64,000 nucleotides of DNA from Lucifuga dentata (Eukaryota; Chordata; Actinopteri; Ophidiiformes; Bythitidae): assembly GCA_014773175.1 (NCBI GenBank), contig VXCM01003628.1, positions 39,838-103,837 on the forward strand. Direction: 5' to 3'. The position numbers and the translations under genes were made by a program. This document shows, piece after piece, positions 13,533 through 27,700 of this stretch. The first letter of the stretch is position 1. Each line of letters opens with the position of its first letter. Under the pieces are notes generated by a model. The model saw only the letters and a program-made list of their open reading frames with translations. It made no database searches and was not told the DNA's origin.

Positions 13533-16500
13533 TGCATTATCTAATTTGTCCTCAGCACTGCTTGCTGTTATAAGTAAGTTATTCCAAGTTCTGTGGCAAA
13601 ATCTTGTTTTGTTTTGCTTGCATAAAGCTAAGCTAAATGCAGGTCGTCATCCAACTGGGGGGACTTGCATCTGACGAATCAGCAGCATTCCTCTTTTTTT
13701 TTTTTTTTTTTTTTGAGCTCTTCCTGGCATTTCTCAAATCATCAGGGAATACTTAACCTGGCGAAGGAGCTACAAAGGATTCTACATTTCCAGGATCAAA
13801 ATTATTCCTGGTTCCTTGGAGCAAAGTAAGGGAAAGTTGCAGGATTCCTGACATGGTTTACGGATCCATGATGCTCTTGTTGTGTCTCAGCTCCGTGTTT
13901 GGAGCTCTTTCAGAAATGTGACTCGGTCCACTGGGAGAGACGTTGGACTGGAAATGTCAAGCTGAACTGTTTCTCTCTTTTCTTTTTTTTTCTTTTTGGC
14001 TAAATTTACTTTTAACCAGGTGAAGATTTGCAAAACAGACAGATTGCAAAACAGGACACTTCAGAATGCTGCGGTGGGTGTTGCTGTTGCTTGGTAACTG
14101 TCAATAAAGAAAGGAAGGGGGGCGGGGTTACCCTGTGAGGAGGTCTGTGGATGGAAATGGTTGTGTTCCTGCAGAGGTCACTCCTAAAAAATAAATAAAT
14201 AAATAAAAGATAGGTTAAAGGACCATACCGTCATTTTGCATGTTTGAACCTAATATATTCAATTTTCATACATGTAATGTTACTGACAATCATTTCATAA
14301 ACATCAATTTTTAAGGTGGGTGTATCGCTTGAGTATCTGATTTTGAAAGATTAAGAGATTTTGTAAAATACGGTTTTTTCCTTTGGGAAATGGTTGTCAG
14401 TAACGTAACATGTATGAAAATTGAATATATTTGCCTGAAACTTGCAAAATGGCCAGTGTTATCCTTTAATGTTGAAGGTGAGGAGAGAAGCTAATGTGCT
14501 GCTCAGATGGAATAACTTTAAGTCTGTAAATCTGCAGAATTTTAAAGGCTAATGTGTCTCTGAGAGTTTGGAGGCTTCCTCCTGCCAGGAAGATAAATAA
14601 CAGCTCAAAATCAAAATTCTTTTGTTTCCTGGATGTTTTCATTATATATGCATCCAAACATGTAGGCCACACCCATTTCCACCTGACTAGATTTTCTGCC
14701 ATTTCAGTTTTTTTTTTTGTTTTTTTTTTTTTTTTNTTTTTTTTTTTTTTTGTATCTTCTCAATTTTGGCTCAGTTGACACAAAATGTTGCATGTAGCAT
14801 GTCTGGACCAGGCCAGGAAAAAAAAAAAGATTTTTGTTTTCATTATTTATTAGCATTTTGCTACAACTACAAAGCGTTAAAATCTATAATCTGACCATAA
14901 AATCCTTCTTCTTATGTGTGTATTTATGTTTGTGTGGGAACAAGCTTCTGCAGGAAGAAAACGTTCCGTCCTTCATACTGAAGTCAAGTTAAGTCAAAGT
15001 TTATTTATACAGCACATTTTAAAACAACTGCCGTTGACCAAAGTGCTGTACGATGAAATATGGATCAAAACAAGAAATGTAACTTAACAGTGTATATACA
15101 GCATACACATAACTATACATACACATATACAGTGGGGTCCAGATGTCTGAGACCACATAGAAAATCTGTGATGTTTTCCATGTAAATGTGGAAATAATGA
15201 GAAAGTCTGACATCACAAGAAGCTTTTTGGAACATTGTCACATCATGCTGGATAACTTGGCTCATCAGGTTTTTACAGACGTGTGGAGATCATGATGCTG
15301 TCATTAAAGCAAAAGGGGGTCATACCAAATACTAAGATATTCTGACATTCATACCAAATACTAAGATATTCTGACATTCATGTACATTTTTCAAAGATTC
15401 AACCAAATTGTCAAAATTATTTTATCATTTGTAATGAAAAACCTTGTATTAAATTTTTAAAAAATGCAAAATAGAAGCATTTTCACAGTGGTCTCAGACG
15501 TTTGGACCCCATTGTACATGCAAGTAAAGCATAAAAACAATTAGCGAATAGAAATTTCAAATCATAGATGGTTTGAACGTTAACGAGCAGAAGTGGGTTT
15601 TGAGGCGAGATTTAAATATTGACTTGACAGACAGGAGCAGGTTATTCCATCATTTCAGAGCCATGACGACAAAAACTTGGTCACTGTTTGTCTTCAGTCG
15701 AGATCGGGGAGAAGCTGAAAGGGCTAAATCTGATGATCTGAGGGACTTGGAGCTTGTGTAAAGCCTTAAAGGACCATACCATCCATTTTGCATGTTTGAG
15801 CCTAATATATTCAATTTTCGTATGCATAAGGTTACTGACAATCATTTCCCAAAGCATACTACTGGAACAGTGAATTAAAAATGTTTTTCCTACCTTCCAG
15901 ACCACCACTGGTTTCAATTCATTCTGGTACGCTCAGTGCTTGAAGTGGACATAAAAAAAGGTGACAGTATTCTCCTTATCCATGTACTGGTCACCATTGG
16001 CTGATCATCGGGTTGGGTCCGGGGGTGGGGGGACCGGTATGTACATGTATATAAATACACAGTCCCCCATTTTAATTTGTCCAGCTGCAACCTTTGCTAT
16101 TATTTCTGTATTTATGATTGGTTTCCTCTGCATTGTTCTGCAGTAGTGTTACGGAAGATTTATGAGAGGTTACGGTACTCTGAAATGAAAATCACAGAGG
16201 TCCCAGTACTGCATAGCGGTATGTACCGGCCTACTTCAGGCACTGGGTATTGTTGATACTTGAAACATTCTTGTCATCATTGTGAACAAGACGTATATTG
16301 AGGGTTTTTTTGAAGTTTTGTAATTTTAGCATTTAAACGCAATAAAAAGCATGGAGTGAATGTATGCCTCCACTGGGGAATATAGTCCCAAAAGAAGACC
16401 TGTGTTTATGGAAAAACTTAAATGACTGTGACTTCATAAGGCTGTGTAACTATTAGCAGGCAAAATATTGATTTTTATCACTTGAATATTTGATTTTGAA

Positions 16501-17629
16501 AGATTAAGAGATTTTGCAAAATATCAGAAAATCTGAAATATGGTTTTATCCTTTAGCAAATGACTGTCAGTAACGTAACATGTATGAAAATTGAATATAT
16601 TAGGCTCAAACATGCAAAATGGTGGTATGGTCCTTTAAATACATCTGCTATGTAAGAAGGAGCTTGATTATTTAAAGCTTTAAAACCAAAAAGGAGCATG
16701 TTGAAGTTAATGAGGTAATGATGGAAGCCGGTCGTGTTCTTGTTGTGAGAGCTGGCAGGGTTTGCGTGAGACGAGCGTGGAGCTGAGCAGACACTCGCTG
16801 AGCTTTGCTGTGGTTTTCAACTTGGAGCTACAAATGAGGACAAACTGTGCCGTCGCCGTGAACAGAGGATGACACCGTGGAAGCAGTTGGCTCCACTGAG
16901 TTTATTTTCTTTGGAGTCGCTGTCGTCGTTTTTGCCCCTGACCTTCCAACACAAGCGGAGAATAAAGGGCCGTTGTTGGGGCCGGCTCTTTGTGAACCTC
17001 GGTGGCTGTGCTCGACTGGCNGCGGAGAATAAAGGGCCGTTGTTGGGGCCGGCTCTTTGTGAACCTCGGTGGCTGTGCTCGACTGGCTGCAGGACATTCC
17101 ATCTTTGTAGCCCTGCCGCCCATGGCAACTGGCATGTTGAATGACGCTGTCACAGTCGTCGGGCAGGATCGGGTTTCTGTTGTTGTTGTTGTTTTTGTCT
17201 TCCAGAACGACTTCAATCTGTGAGTCGCTCATGTTTATCGGATACAAATGATCCCCGGCTGCATAAAGTCGAGCCAAACCTGTGTTTGGCCTTTCATCCA
17301 AACTTCCACTGCTGCTTCATTCGCACTCCTCCTCCTCCTCCTCCTCCTCCTCTTCCTCTCCCAGCATGTTCCAGGAGTTTTTATTGGAAGANCTCCTCCT
17401 CCTCCTCCTCCTCCTCCTCTTCCTCTCCCAGCATGTTCCAGGAGTTTTTATTGGAAGATCTTGCCTCTTAGTGTGGAGTTCTTTCCCTCTCTGTTCCTCG
17501 GTCCTGGGTGCCACACACTCTGAACACGGCTTATATTATCAGGCAGTACAGGAACAATGGGCCTGGCCGGGCTGCAGCCAGAGCTTATGGGACAATGCTG
17601 CAGGTTGGGGTCAGGGATGGTTAGTGGCA

Positions 17630-17681
<52 letters not shown>

Positions 17682-20600
17682 NGAGGAAATGGTGAACAGG
17701 GTGAGGTTAGTGCTACAACTCACTTTTGGTATCATGACTCCAGCCCCCCATCCGCTAATTATCACTTCCCACACACACACACACACACACAGACACACAT
17801 ACACACATGCTAATATTACCATATATTACTATATTACCATATATTATGTCATGCTATGTATTGGGTGATGACCTGATAATTGATGGCTAAAGATGTTATC
17901 TAACTCATAATACTAACACGTATTGTTGGACTGACCGCTGTCAGTCATCAGTCGCTCCATCGGAGGGTAAATGGACTACTGCCCCCTTGTGGCTGTCACT
18001 GTACTTTAACTATTTACGTATTTCAGTGTTGTGGGAGCAACTTCAAACGCAACATTTCTGCTTTTTTTTAGAGGAAAGAAAACAGTTACATGTAAGTAAT
18101 TTAATATTGTTTTTTAATAATCTTAAAGGACCATACTGGTGGTTTTGCATGTTTGAGCCCAATAAATCCTACCCGAATGCATGCTGCATTAAGCTTGGTT
18201 TATACTCGACGTTGTCGCAAGTGTGCAAGGGGCGTGGCACCACTTATGACACAAAGGCGCCATCCGCACCATGATGCGAGGGGCCTCTGCGACATCAAGG
18301 CGCTTGGTCCCGCACCTCCTAGATTTTGTAACGGCGCGAGCCGCACAAAGGGCGGAGCTACAAAAGAGAGTAGACTTACCGGTGTTGTGTCGGGATTTAC
18401 ATCCCTGCTGAGATTTAAATCCCCACTGTAGATAAGTTTCTGAATATGAAGGAATGAAATCAAGTTAAAGCTCACTTTTGTGGCTGTTTGGATGTGAAAG
18501 GGTGAGTTTGGGGCTTTAAAACCTCCTTGTCTAAGAAAGGAGATGATGTGTTTTTCGGCAGAAATAATGAAGCGGAGCACTGAATTGCTGCTGTGAGACT
18601 TTATAAGGACTAACATGTGTCCCCAGACCTCTGGAATGAAACAGCAACTGACGTTTTTGCCGTGAAGTTTGGAAAAATATGAGGGGATTGTTGTGTGACT
18701 TGTCTACTTTGCTGACTACTTCCTGCTTCACATAGTATTTTCTGTATACTGCCCCCTGTTGTTTCAGCGAATATTGCAACAGACAATGTGCCAAGTATAA
18801 ATGCCCTTAGTGCTCTGTGGAAGTGTGTGTGCAGCTGGCGACAGCCCCCTCGCGCAAGTACAACCAAGCCTTAACTCCCAACCATTTTTCAAAATATAAA
18901 ACTGTATTTTAGTTTTCATGTTATTTTTGCAAAATCTGCTAACCTTTTAAAACCAAATGTTCAGATGATATAGTATATTTTGAAAAATTGTTGACAGCAA
19001 TGTAACATATGTGCAGGTTACTCAACATGCAAAATCACTGATATGTTCTGAATTATTATTAGAGTTTTGCAAGCTTATAATCATGTAACAATGACTTAGG
19101 ATATATTTAATACTGAAGACTAATTTTAGGAAGGAACATGAAGAGTATTGTCTGTAAAACAGATTTCCTAGCATTGGAGGAATTTTGCTATTCTTAGATC
19201 CTCAGCAGCGCTCAGAGGACAATTATAAGGTTTCCATGTGCATCAATGGCATCCAGCTTGTGTTGGAACAAACAATGTTGTCCTATGCAGACCACCCCTA
19301 AACACACACATACATGCACACACGCACACACAAAGTAGTCATCCATGGAGGGCGAGCTAACTGGATGCATGACTGGTTTCCCCAAAGGCTGCATGTGAAA
19401 TTAAGCTTTTTGGCTGGTAAAGTAAAAGCAAATGAACTGCCAAGAATAACTTTTCTAGTCCAAATAAGAAATCCACGGACGCGTTCTCATGCTGCTGTTG
19501 CGTGCAAACGATCAGGTGCTGTTTGAAATGTTACATGTTACATCTAGTCTTTTCTCTGAGGTGTGTGTTCTCTTTAGACTTGAGACCTTGAACTCAAATC
19601 ACCAAAATCAGGACACGAGCATTAACTTCATGCATGTTTGAGCCTAATATACAACCAGCATACATGCTACGTTACTAACAACCAATTTCCAAAACTTAAA
19701 ACCGTATTTTAGTTTCCTGTTTTTTTTCTTCAAATCTTCTAATCTTTCAAAATCAAAAATGATACACCCACCTTAAAATTCACCCACCTTCTAACACTTA
19801 TGCATATCCTAGAAAGGATGCTCATTTTAATTTCTTGGTAAAAAGCCGTCTTCTCTTGGGACTATACTCTCTGGCAGAGACATACTGTACATCGTCTTCT
19901 GTGCAACTCTGTGTTGGATGAGTTAAAGTTCTTTGGCAAGAAAACCTAAGAGACATAATGTCTGTTTTGGATTACATATCTCAAGTGTTTTCAAGTCTCT
20001 GCAAGTTTTAATAGTGTAGTGGAATGAAATGAAACCAATGGAAGGTAGGAAAAACAATTCTAAAATTTACCACTATAGTAGTATATTTTGGAAAATAGTT
20101 GTCAGTAATGTAACAAGTATCTGGATTGTATATATTGGGCTCAAACATGCACAATTGCTGGTATGGTCCTTTAAGCTTTTCTTTTGTGCTCATTAACCCT
20201 TCACACACTGCTCTGCATCATGTTACGTCTGCAGAAGCAGCCATTCTTTTTTCAAACAAACCTCCCTCTTTCTTTTTCCAATCAAGCCGGCTGCAGCGAA
20301 GTGACGGAGATAAACTGAGATAAAGAAAATGAAAAGAAGGAATATGGGAGGGAGAGAAAGTGTAGCTAAGCCCGGTCTGCATTTTGTGACTGATAAATGC
20401 TATGGTGAATTATGGGGTGAGAGAGACAACATAAAGGCCTGCTGGGATCTTCTTTCCTTTTCATCTGCCAGGCTTGTAGAAGCCCAGATGTGGCTCCGCT
20501 GGTTTCCCTTCTCGACCAAACATGGACATATCTGGCGGTCAGAGGCCCTCGCTGCCTGGCGAGGTAATAAACATCCAGAGCAGCCTGGCATTGGTGGGAA

Positions 20601-21614
20601 TCGCATTGTACATCCCAGTTTGCTGCTGGGTTCTTAACAGGAACCAAAACCAGACAGCTGTCAACTTGTCGGACATTCGATTATCAGATCAGATTTATAG
20701 TTTGTGATAAGAATCACAAACTATAAATCAGTCCTCGTTATGAAGTTCAGAAGATGTAGAGCAACAGCATGAGCAGACTTTGTAGCAAGTTAATCACAAA
20801 ATGATCTGGGAGAAACAGCAGCTATTGAATAGAATGTTAAAGGACCATACCATACATTTTGCATGTTTGAGCCTAATATATTCAATTTTCATACACATAA
20901 CATTACTGACAATCATTTCCCAAAGGTTACTACTGGAACGGTGGATTAAAAGTGTTTTTCCTACCTTCCAGACCGCCATTGGTTTCAGTTCATTCTGGTA
21001 CGCTATTAAAATCAACTTGTTGAGACTTGAAATGTTCTTGGGATAGGTAATCCATCATCACCAACAAGACGTGTATTCAGGGTTTTTTGTTTTAGAAGTT
21101 ATGTAATTTTAGCATTTAAGTGCAATAAAAAGCTTGCAGTGAATGTATGTCTCCACCGGGGAATATAGTCCCAAAAGAAGACCTTTGTTTATCGAAAAAT
21201 TTAAATGACTGTGACTTCATAAGGCTGTGTAACTATTCACAGGAGAAACATTGATTTTTAAGGTGGGTGTGTCACTTGAATATTTGATTTTGAAAGATTA
21301 AGAGGTTTTGCAAAATATCAGGAAAGCTGAAATACAGTTTTATCCTTTGGGAAATGATTGTCAGTAACATAACATGTATGAAAATTGAATATATTAAGCT
21401 CAAACATGCAAAATGGTTGGTATGGTCCTTTAAAATACATCAGCAGGGAGTTGGAACATAACTGGAGTGCCAGTGCACTAATACACTGATGCCTTCATTA
21501 AAATCATTTCATAATGTGCTCTTGTTGACAAATTCTTCTTGAAAACTAATTAGTTACATTTATTTTATATATTTCTGTCATTTCCTATGTAATAAACTGT
21601 AAAACAAAAAGTGT

Positions 21615-21679
<65 letters not shown>

Positions 21680-21681
21680 NN

Positions 21682-21725
<44 letters not shown>

Positions 21726-24700
21726 TCTGGGGATGGTCTTAAACTTCTGGCCTGTCGTGTAGATCTCACATTGTTTTTGTTTTTACGTCCCAAAAGTCAT
21801 ACAGCACCCTCCACAAAGATTGGTAATCTTGGTAAATAAAAGCAAAATGGGCTGTGAAAAAAACCCCCCAAAAATCTTGATTGTTTATCCTCTTGATCTT
21901 TCTTTTCGAAATATTAACAAAAAAATAACCTTTATTTAAAATAATTTTACTTTATACAAAGCTGCCAGATTGCTTTAATGAAAACAGTGTCTGGATTTAG
22001 CAAAAACAGTTCTGCTAAATGAGTATTCAGACCTTCATTTTGGGTGATGACATCACAGGCAAGACAGAATAAAAATCGACAAATCAACATCTAACATTGA
22101 CACCACAGTGTAAACAGCTTCAAAGCTTTCGAGGCTTTACAGACACTTGCAGCTTTTCGGGAGAGATTCGGTCTTGTATTGCCAGAAGGCTTTTCCAGCT
22201 GCAGTTTTGTCATAATCCTTTTCTGCACCATTAACGATTAAAGTTGTCAAAGATGATTGCAGGCATGGTTTTTTGGTCCATTCTATGTCCAACAGCGCAG
22301 GAGAAGTTTAATGCGTTATGTAAAAATAACAAGGATCAACATGCTGAGAGTCCTTCCCCTCCATTGAGCTGTCAGTCATTATGAAAGTTTAATCTGCAGT
22401 TGTGATTTAAAGTGTTTTTTGTTTTGTGCCCACAGCCAATTCAGCAAAAAATCCCACAAAATCCAGCCTGGTCTCTACATGTAAAACCTGATATTACAGA
22501 TATTTTTGATTTTTAGTCAAGCAAATATGAACAAAATAAAAATTCTGCCATTACCTCGTCTGTGGGGGTCTTGACCCCAAACCTAAGACAGCCACATGAC
22601 AGCTAAATGACAAGACACGTGTCATATCAAGACAGTGGGAAGAGTGAAACTCAAAGCGTGATTGATTTTAATTGAGTTGACTTCTGCTTTGCTAAGAAAA
22701 CGAACTTGCAGAGACTTGAACCCTGCTGCAGATAATCCATCACATCCATCATGGTGTCAGCTTTGATGCCGCTCTGCAGATGCTGCACGTTCTGCTGCAA
22801 AGCTACTATCGATCACTTATTTCAAGCCTCTGATAAGGCTGGATATCAATTCTGACTTCCCATTTGACTCGATTTTCAAAGCCTTGATTCAATTCAGTTA
22901 AATTCCAGAAAGCTGTGTTAGGGTTCTGTCTTCTAAATTACATTATTGTATTAAAAAAGTGAAGGCATTCTTTCAAAATACATGTTGTAAACTTAAAGGA
23001 AATAGGTTCAGGCTGAACTTTGACCTTTGGGCAACTGTAGAGAGGCTCTGATCCTCTTTGACATCCACATGAAGCTTTGTGTAGCCACCTCGCTAATATG
23101 TTGTCGTGTTGCTCAGTGTTCTGTGATTCCAACATTTTAAGCAAAAATCCCTCGTTCTCTATGACATAAGGACGCATACACTCGCATCTAAAAATAGCAA
23201 TGGACTTGGTTATTTTTTGGCTGGAGGTGAGGCAGATGGCAGCTTGCCGGTTGATGCATTTTCTACTGTCTTCTGTCTTCATTCAGGTGTCAGTGCTGCA
23301 GACTTTGCGGCGGTGGCGTGACGCCTCGTCAAGTGGTTCCACAAGTTTGTTGTGTTGCCACAAAATTTTATTTCTGAGTTGCATATTTTGTAAATGGCCT
23401 TACTTTTGTTGGGCTTGTTTGTGTCCTTTTGCTTTTGAAAGTCAAAATGAGTCCAAACATCTGTTTGAAGTTGCCAAAGTCACAGGCGCCATGTTGTTTT
23501 TAAATACAAGCTTGGTCTTCTAGAGAAGTCACGCTATGTCACATGGAATTTATACTACTAGCATTCAATTAAAAATTAGACTGTTTAAAAGATCAGTTTT
23601 TTTCACTGCAATTCATCTAAATATCAAATTTTCCCCACACCTACTCTGTGAGTTCATTTCTACAGTTTATTGAACTGATCTGAAAAACGGCGGCTTCCTG
23701 GAAGTTAGGCAATCAATCGAAAACTGATGGATGGTAATGATAAGCAAACATGATTTGACATGGATTACATACTGAAAAAAAAAAAGGTATGATCTTTTAA
23801 ATTGAAGCATTTCTGGTTTTGCTGGGAATCCCCTCAATCCCTCCCTGATGTCTACTGCTGAAGGAATAGTAAGTTATGCTGCACTGGAAGTCAGGCAGGA
23901 TGATAGCGATGGATAAATAACCTGACAGAAGATAAATGGAGGAGCTGACAGAAGTTTTAGTTGCAGTGAAGCCTGAGCTCTCCTCTTCCCTCCCTCCCTC
24001 TCCTCTTCTCTCCCTCCCTCCGTCAGACTTGCCTCGACATGTCGCCAAGCTCTGCTTGCTATTGAGCTATTTCCCCACACCAACCCTCCAGCCAGCGAAA
24101 GTGGTTCCACCTCCTCAATCAAAGAGACGGGGATTGATNCACACCAACCCTCCAGCCAGCGAAAGTGGTTCCACCTCCTCAATCAAAGAGACGGGGATTG
24201 ATGGGAAATTAGCAGCCAGCAAGCTAATGCTGGTAGACGTTTGTCAAGAATGTTGCCTAACCTATTACCTATTGCCTAACTACTTTGGCAGCTTGTTCTT
24301 TTTTTTTTTTTTTNAAAAAAAAAAAAAAAAAAAAAAAAAAAGCTGGTAAAATGTGGAAGGTCCCACCCACTGTGAACTGGTTGTGGGCAACTAGGTTTAT
24401 TTTTCTGCCCCGGTCAGGAGGCAACAGCCCCAACACCCAGCTCCAGTTTCAACCAGAGAAGTGATGCAAAGACGTTGCAACAGTTCTCGGGATTTGCAGT
24501 CGTAGTTTAGGGGATACGACGTCATGGCATGCTGGAAGGTGTTCAGCACTGAAGGAAGCTGCAGTATGTGGCGTTGAGATAAACGGCTCTACGGCAGGCT
24601 GGAGACATGGCATGCTCCGTATGGAAGGATCGAGGAGGAATCCATGAGAAGGGAAAATTATTACAGCGGTTTCCCCTTAAACTGCTGCTTATTTTCCATC

Positions 24701-27700
24701 TCTCTTCACTCTGCCAAAGCCTGATTAGCTCAAGCAGGTGTCTTCTTCAGCCAATCTGATCAAGCGAACACACCTAAAAAAAAAACAAGTTTCACACACC
24801 TCTGAGTTGAAGAATTTTCTCGTCCTTTCAGGTCAGGGTTATACTTGACCTGAGATAAGCACCAGTAGGTATGATGGCTGCCACAACCATCCTGCTTTTT
24901 GTTGTGCAGGATGCAGAATGACAAAAAATCATGGATGTCAGCTTTTAGAATTCTGCACTACAGACAGCCAGGAAAAAATGGCTGGAAGTTTTGAGGAGTT
25001 AGTCCGTTTAATGGCCTCACCATCTCTCTTGTTCGACACTATTTCTTCCGCCTTCATACAATATTACATAAAATTTAGATCGCCTTGATTCATCGTTGAG
25101 AGAAATTGGATGCACTTTTTAAGGCATGCATGTGGATCAGGAACCATTGCCACATTGCATTGGTGGATATCATATTTAATCCTCCAAACTGACATAAAGT
25201 ATCTAAGCAAGAATGTGAGCAACACTGTTCACATATTAACTTTGCGTGTCAGCACGTGTGTAGGTAAATTTGTGTATAATAATTTGTAACGAATGTGTTA
25301 AAAGTAGGGCAAAAACTCCACGACACTTTCTAATTGTTGTGGTGCAGAGGAGGACCTGCAACCTGCAAATCAAGTTTTATTCTATACTCTCTCTCTCTTT
25401 TGCTCACACACACACACACACACTTCACCCTTTGTGATTTCCTTCATTTATTTTTGGAAATGTGTTACCCTGAGTCTGCACGGTGTGAATGTTGGAGAGT
25501 GAGTGTCATGAGAAGAGAGACCTCCAAGTCTGAAACCACAGCCACACACACACACACACACAGCTCTGGCTCTGGGCTGCGTTATTCGATAGTGGTGAGA
25601 GCGACAGTGGCCTTAAGAGGAACAAAGAGTGTCAGAGTGGTGCCAAAATGACACTAACACACACACACACATTTTAAGGACAGGCATTTTACATACATAC
25701 ATGTTTAATTAATAATAATTGAGGTGAATTGTGTTGCAGCAAACCAATGAAAAATGCAAGAAATTCAAGAGTCCAGGCTTAACTTACTAAATACAGCTGA
25801 CCAAAGTAGCTTATCTTAGAGCAGTTTTACATGGATGTTTGGATGAACGTGATCAATGCAGTTCCACTAATTTACTGTAACTTACCAAAGAATACATTAC
25901 TGACAATCATTTCCCAAAGGATAAAACTGTATTTCAGCTTTCCTGATATTTTGTAAAATTGCTTAATCTTTCAAAATTAAATATTCAAGTGATACACCCA
26001 CCTTAAAAATCCATGTTTCTCCTGCTAATAGTTACACAGCCTTATGAAGTCACGGTAGTTTAAACTTTTCTATAAACACAGGTCTTCTTTTGGGACTATA
26101 TTCCCCGGTGGAGGCATACATTCACTCCACGCTTTTTATTGCGCTTAAACAAAAAATTACTGAACTCTGAAAAACCCTGAATACACGTCTTGTTCATGAT
26201 GATGGATTACCTATCCAAGAATGTTTCAAGTATCAACACTTTGATTTTAATAGCGTACCAGAATGAACTGAAACCAATGACAATCTGGAAGGTAGGAAAA
26301 ACATTTTTAATTCACCGTTCCAGTAGTATGCTTTGAGAAATGATTGTCAGTAAAGTTACGTGTATGAAAATTGAATATATTAGGCTCAAACATGCAAAAT
26401 GGGTGGTATGGTCCTTTAAGGCTTGTTTACACTACAGGTCTGGATGCTCAATTCTGATTTTTTGCCTATATCCATTTTTTTCTAATCCATTTTTTTTACA
26501 TTTGTGTTTATATTTGTGTCCCATATCTAATACCTGTGTTTACATGGCTTTGACTTGAAGCACCCCGGATGTAGCAACACAGATTTGATGGACAAAAATG
26601 AAAGAAATATTCATATATATATGATCAGTGGGTGAGCAACTTTCAAATGCAGAGAGAAACATTTCATATGTTGCACAACCTTTTATCTCCAAGGCTCTTC
26701 CATCAGGACACGTATTTTCATCTGACAATCTCAGAACAGAAGTGGATGGGAATTGAACTGTAACAGGAAGCCTGTTATGACGCACGAATATGCTTGTTTG
26801 GCATAAACACACATCAGTATGTCTAATATATATGTAGTATGTCCTCCAGTTTGTTTTAAATGCTTACATCACTCATATGCAGATAAAGAAGAATAGTATG
26901 TAGGAGTCGGAATGGCAAGGAAATTCCGACCTGTTTAATTAGATTGCAATCACATCAGCAGATATCCGATACATATCCGATTTATTTCCACATATGATGT
27001 GGCCCGAAATGGATCTGAGAATATCTGATTATTATTATTATCTGATAGCAGCTTGGTGACTCAGTGGTTAGCACTGTCGCCTCACAGCAAGAAGGTCCTG
27101 GGTTCAATTCCCAGGTGGGGCAGGGCCTTTCTGCATGGAGTTTGCATGTTCTCCCTGTCCTGTGTGAGTTTCCTCCACCATCAAAAACATGATGTTAGGC
27201 TTAATTCTCCTGTCAGTGCCTTTGACCAAAACACTGGCTTAGGACTGGAGTTGGTCCCTGGGCGCTGTAAAATGGCTGCCTCCTGCTCCTTAGAGATGGG
27301 TTAAAAGCAGAGGCTGAATTTCATTTGTACTTGTGTGCAGATGACAATAAAAGGATTTAGCATTCCATGTACTTTTTTTTTGCCATTTACATTTTCACAA
27401 AGCGTATCCAGTATGTGCCACATGAGCAAAAGATCCACATCAGGTTGCTTGTACGTGGTGTGTAAATGTAGCATTGTAGCCATACCTGCAGCCTGCTGAT
27501 GTTTTGTTGCCACGGTTACGACTTCTCCCCCTTGTTTCCCCTCACCCTGTGTCTTGTACTTTGATTGGCTGTAGCTTGTTGCTGCTGTCATCACCCGTCA
27601 TGACATATTTCACACTGCAGGACGTGGACTCCTCCACAGGTCCAGATATTTAGCATTCTAGATATTGGGCATTAGATATTATTATTATTCGACATTGGCA

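Noticed and set aside
20794..21046. Recurrent short peptides such as [20 protein letters not shown] seen at many places
   Set aside because: They recur because the TTAA-MITE recurs. They are short, appear on both strands and decay freely, so they are not a conserved protein.
27053..27304. 83-codon frame beginning [14 protein letters not shown]
   Set aside because: Lies inside the tRNA-derived SINE; not a gene.
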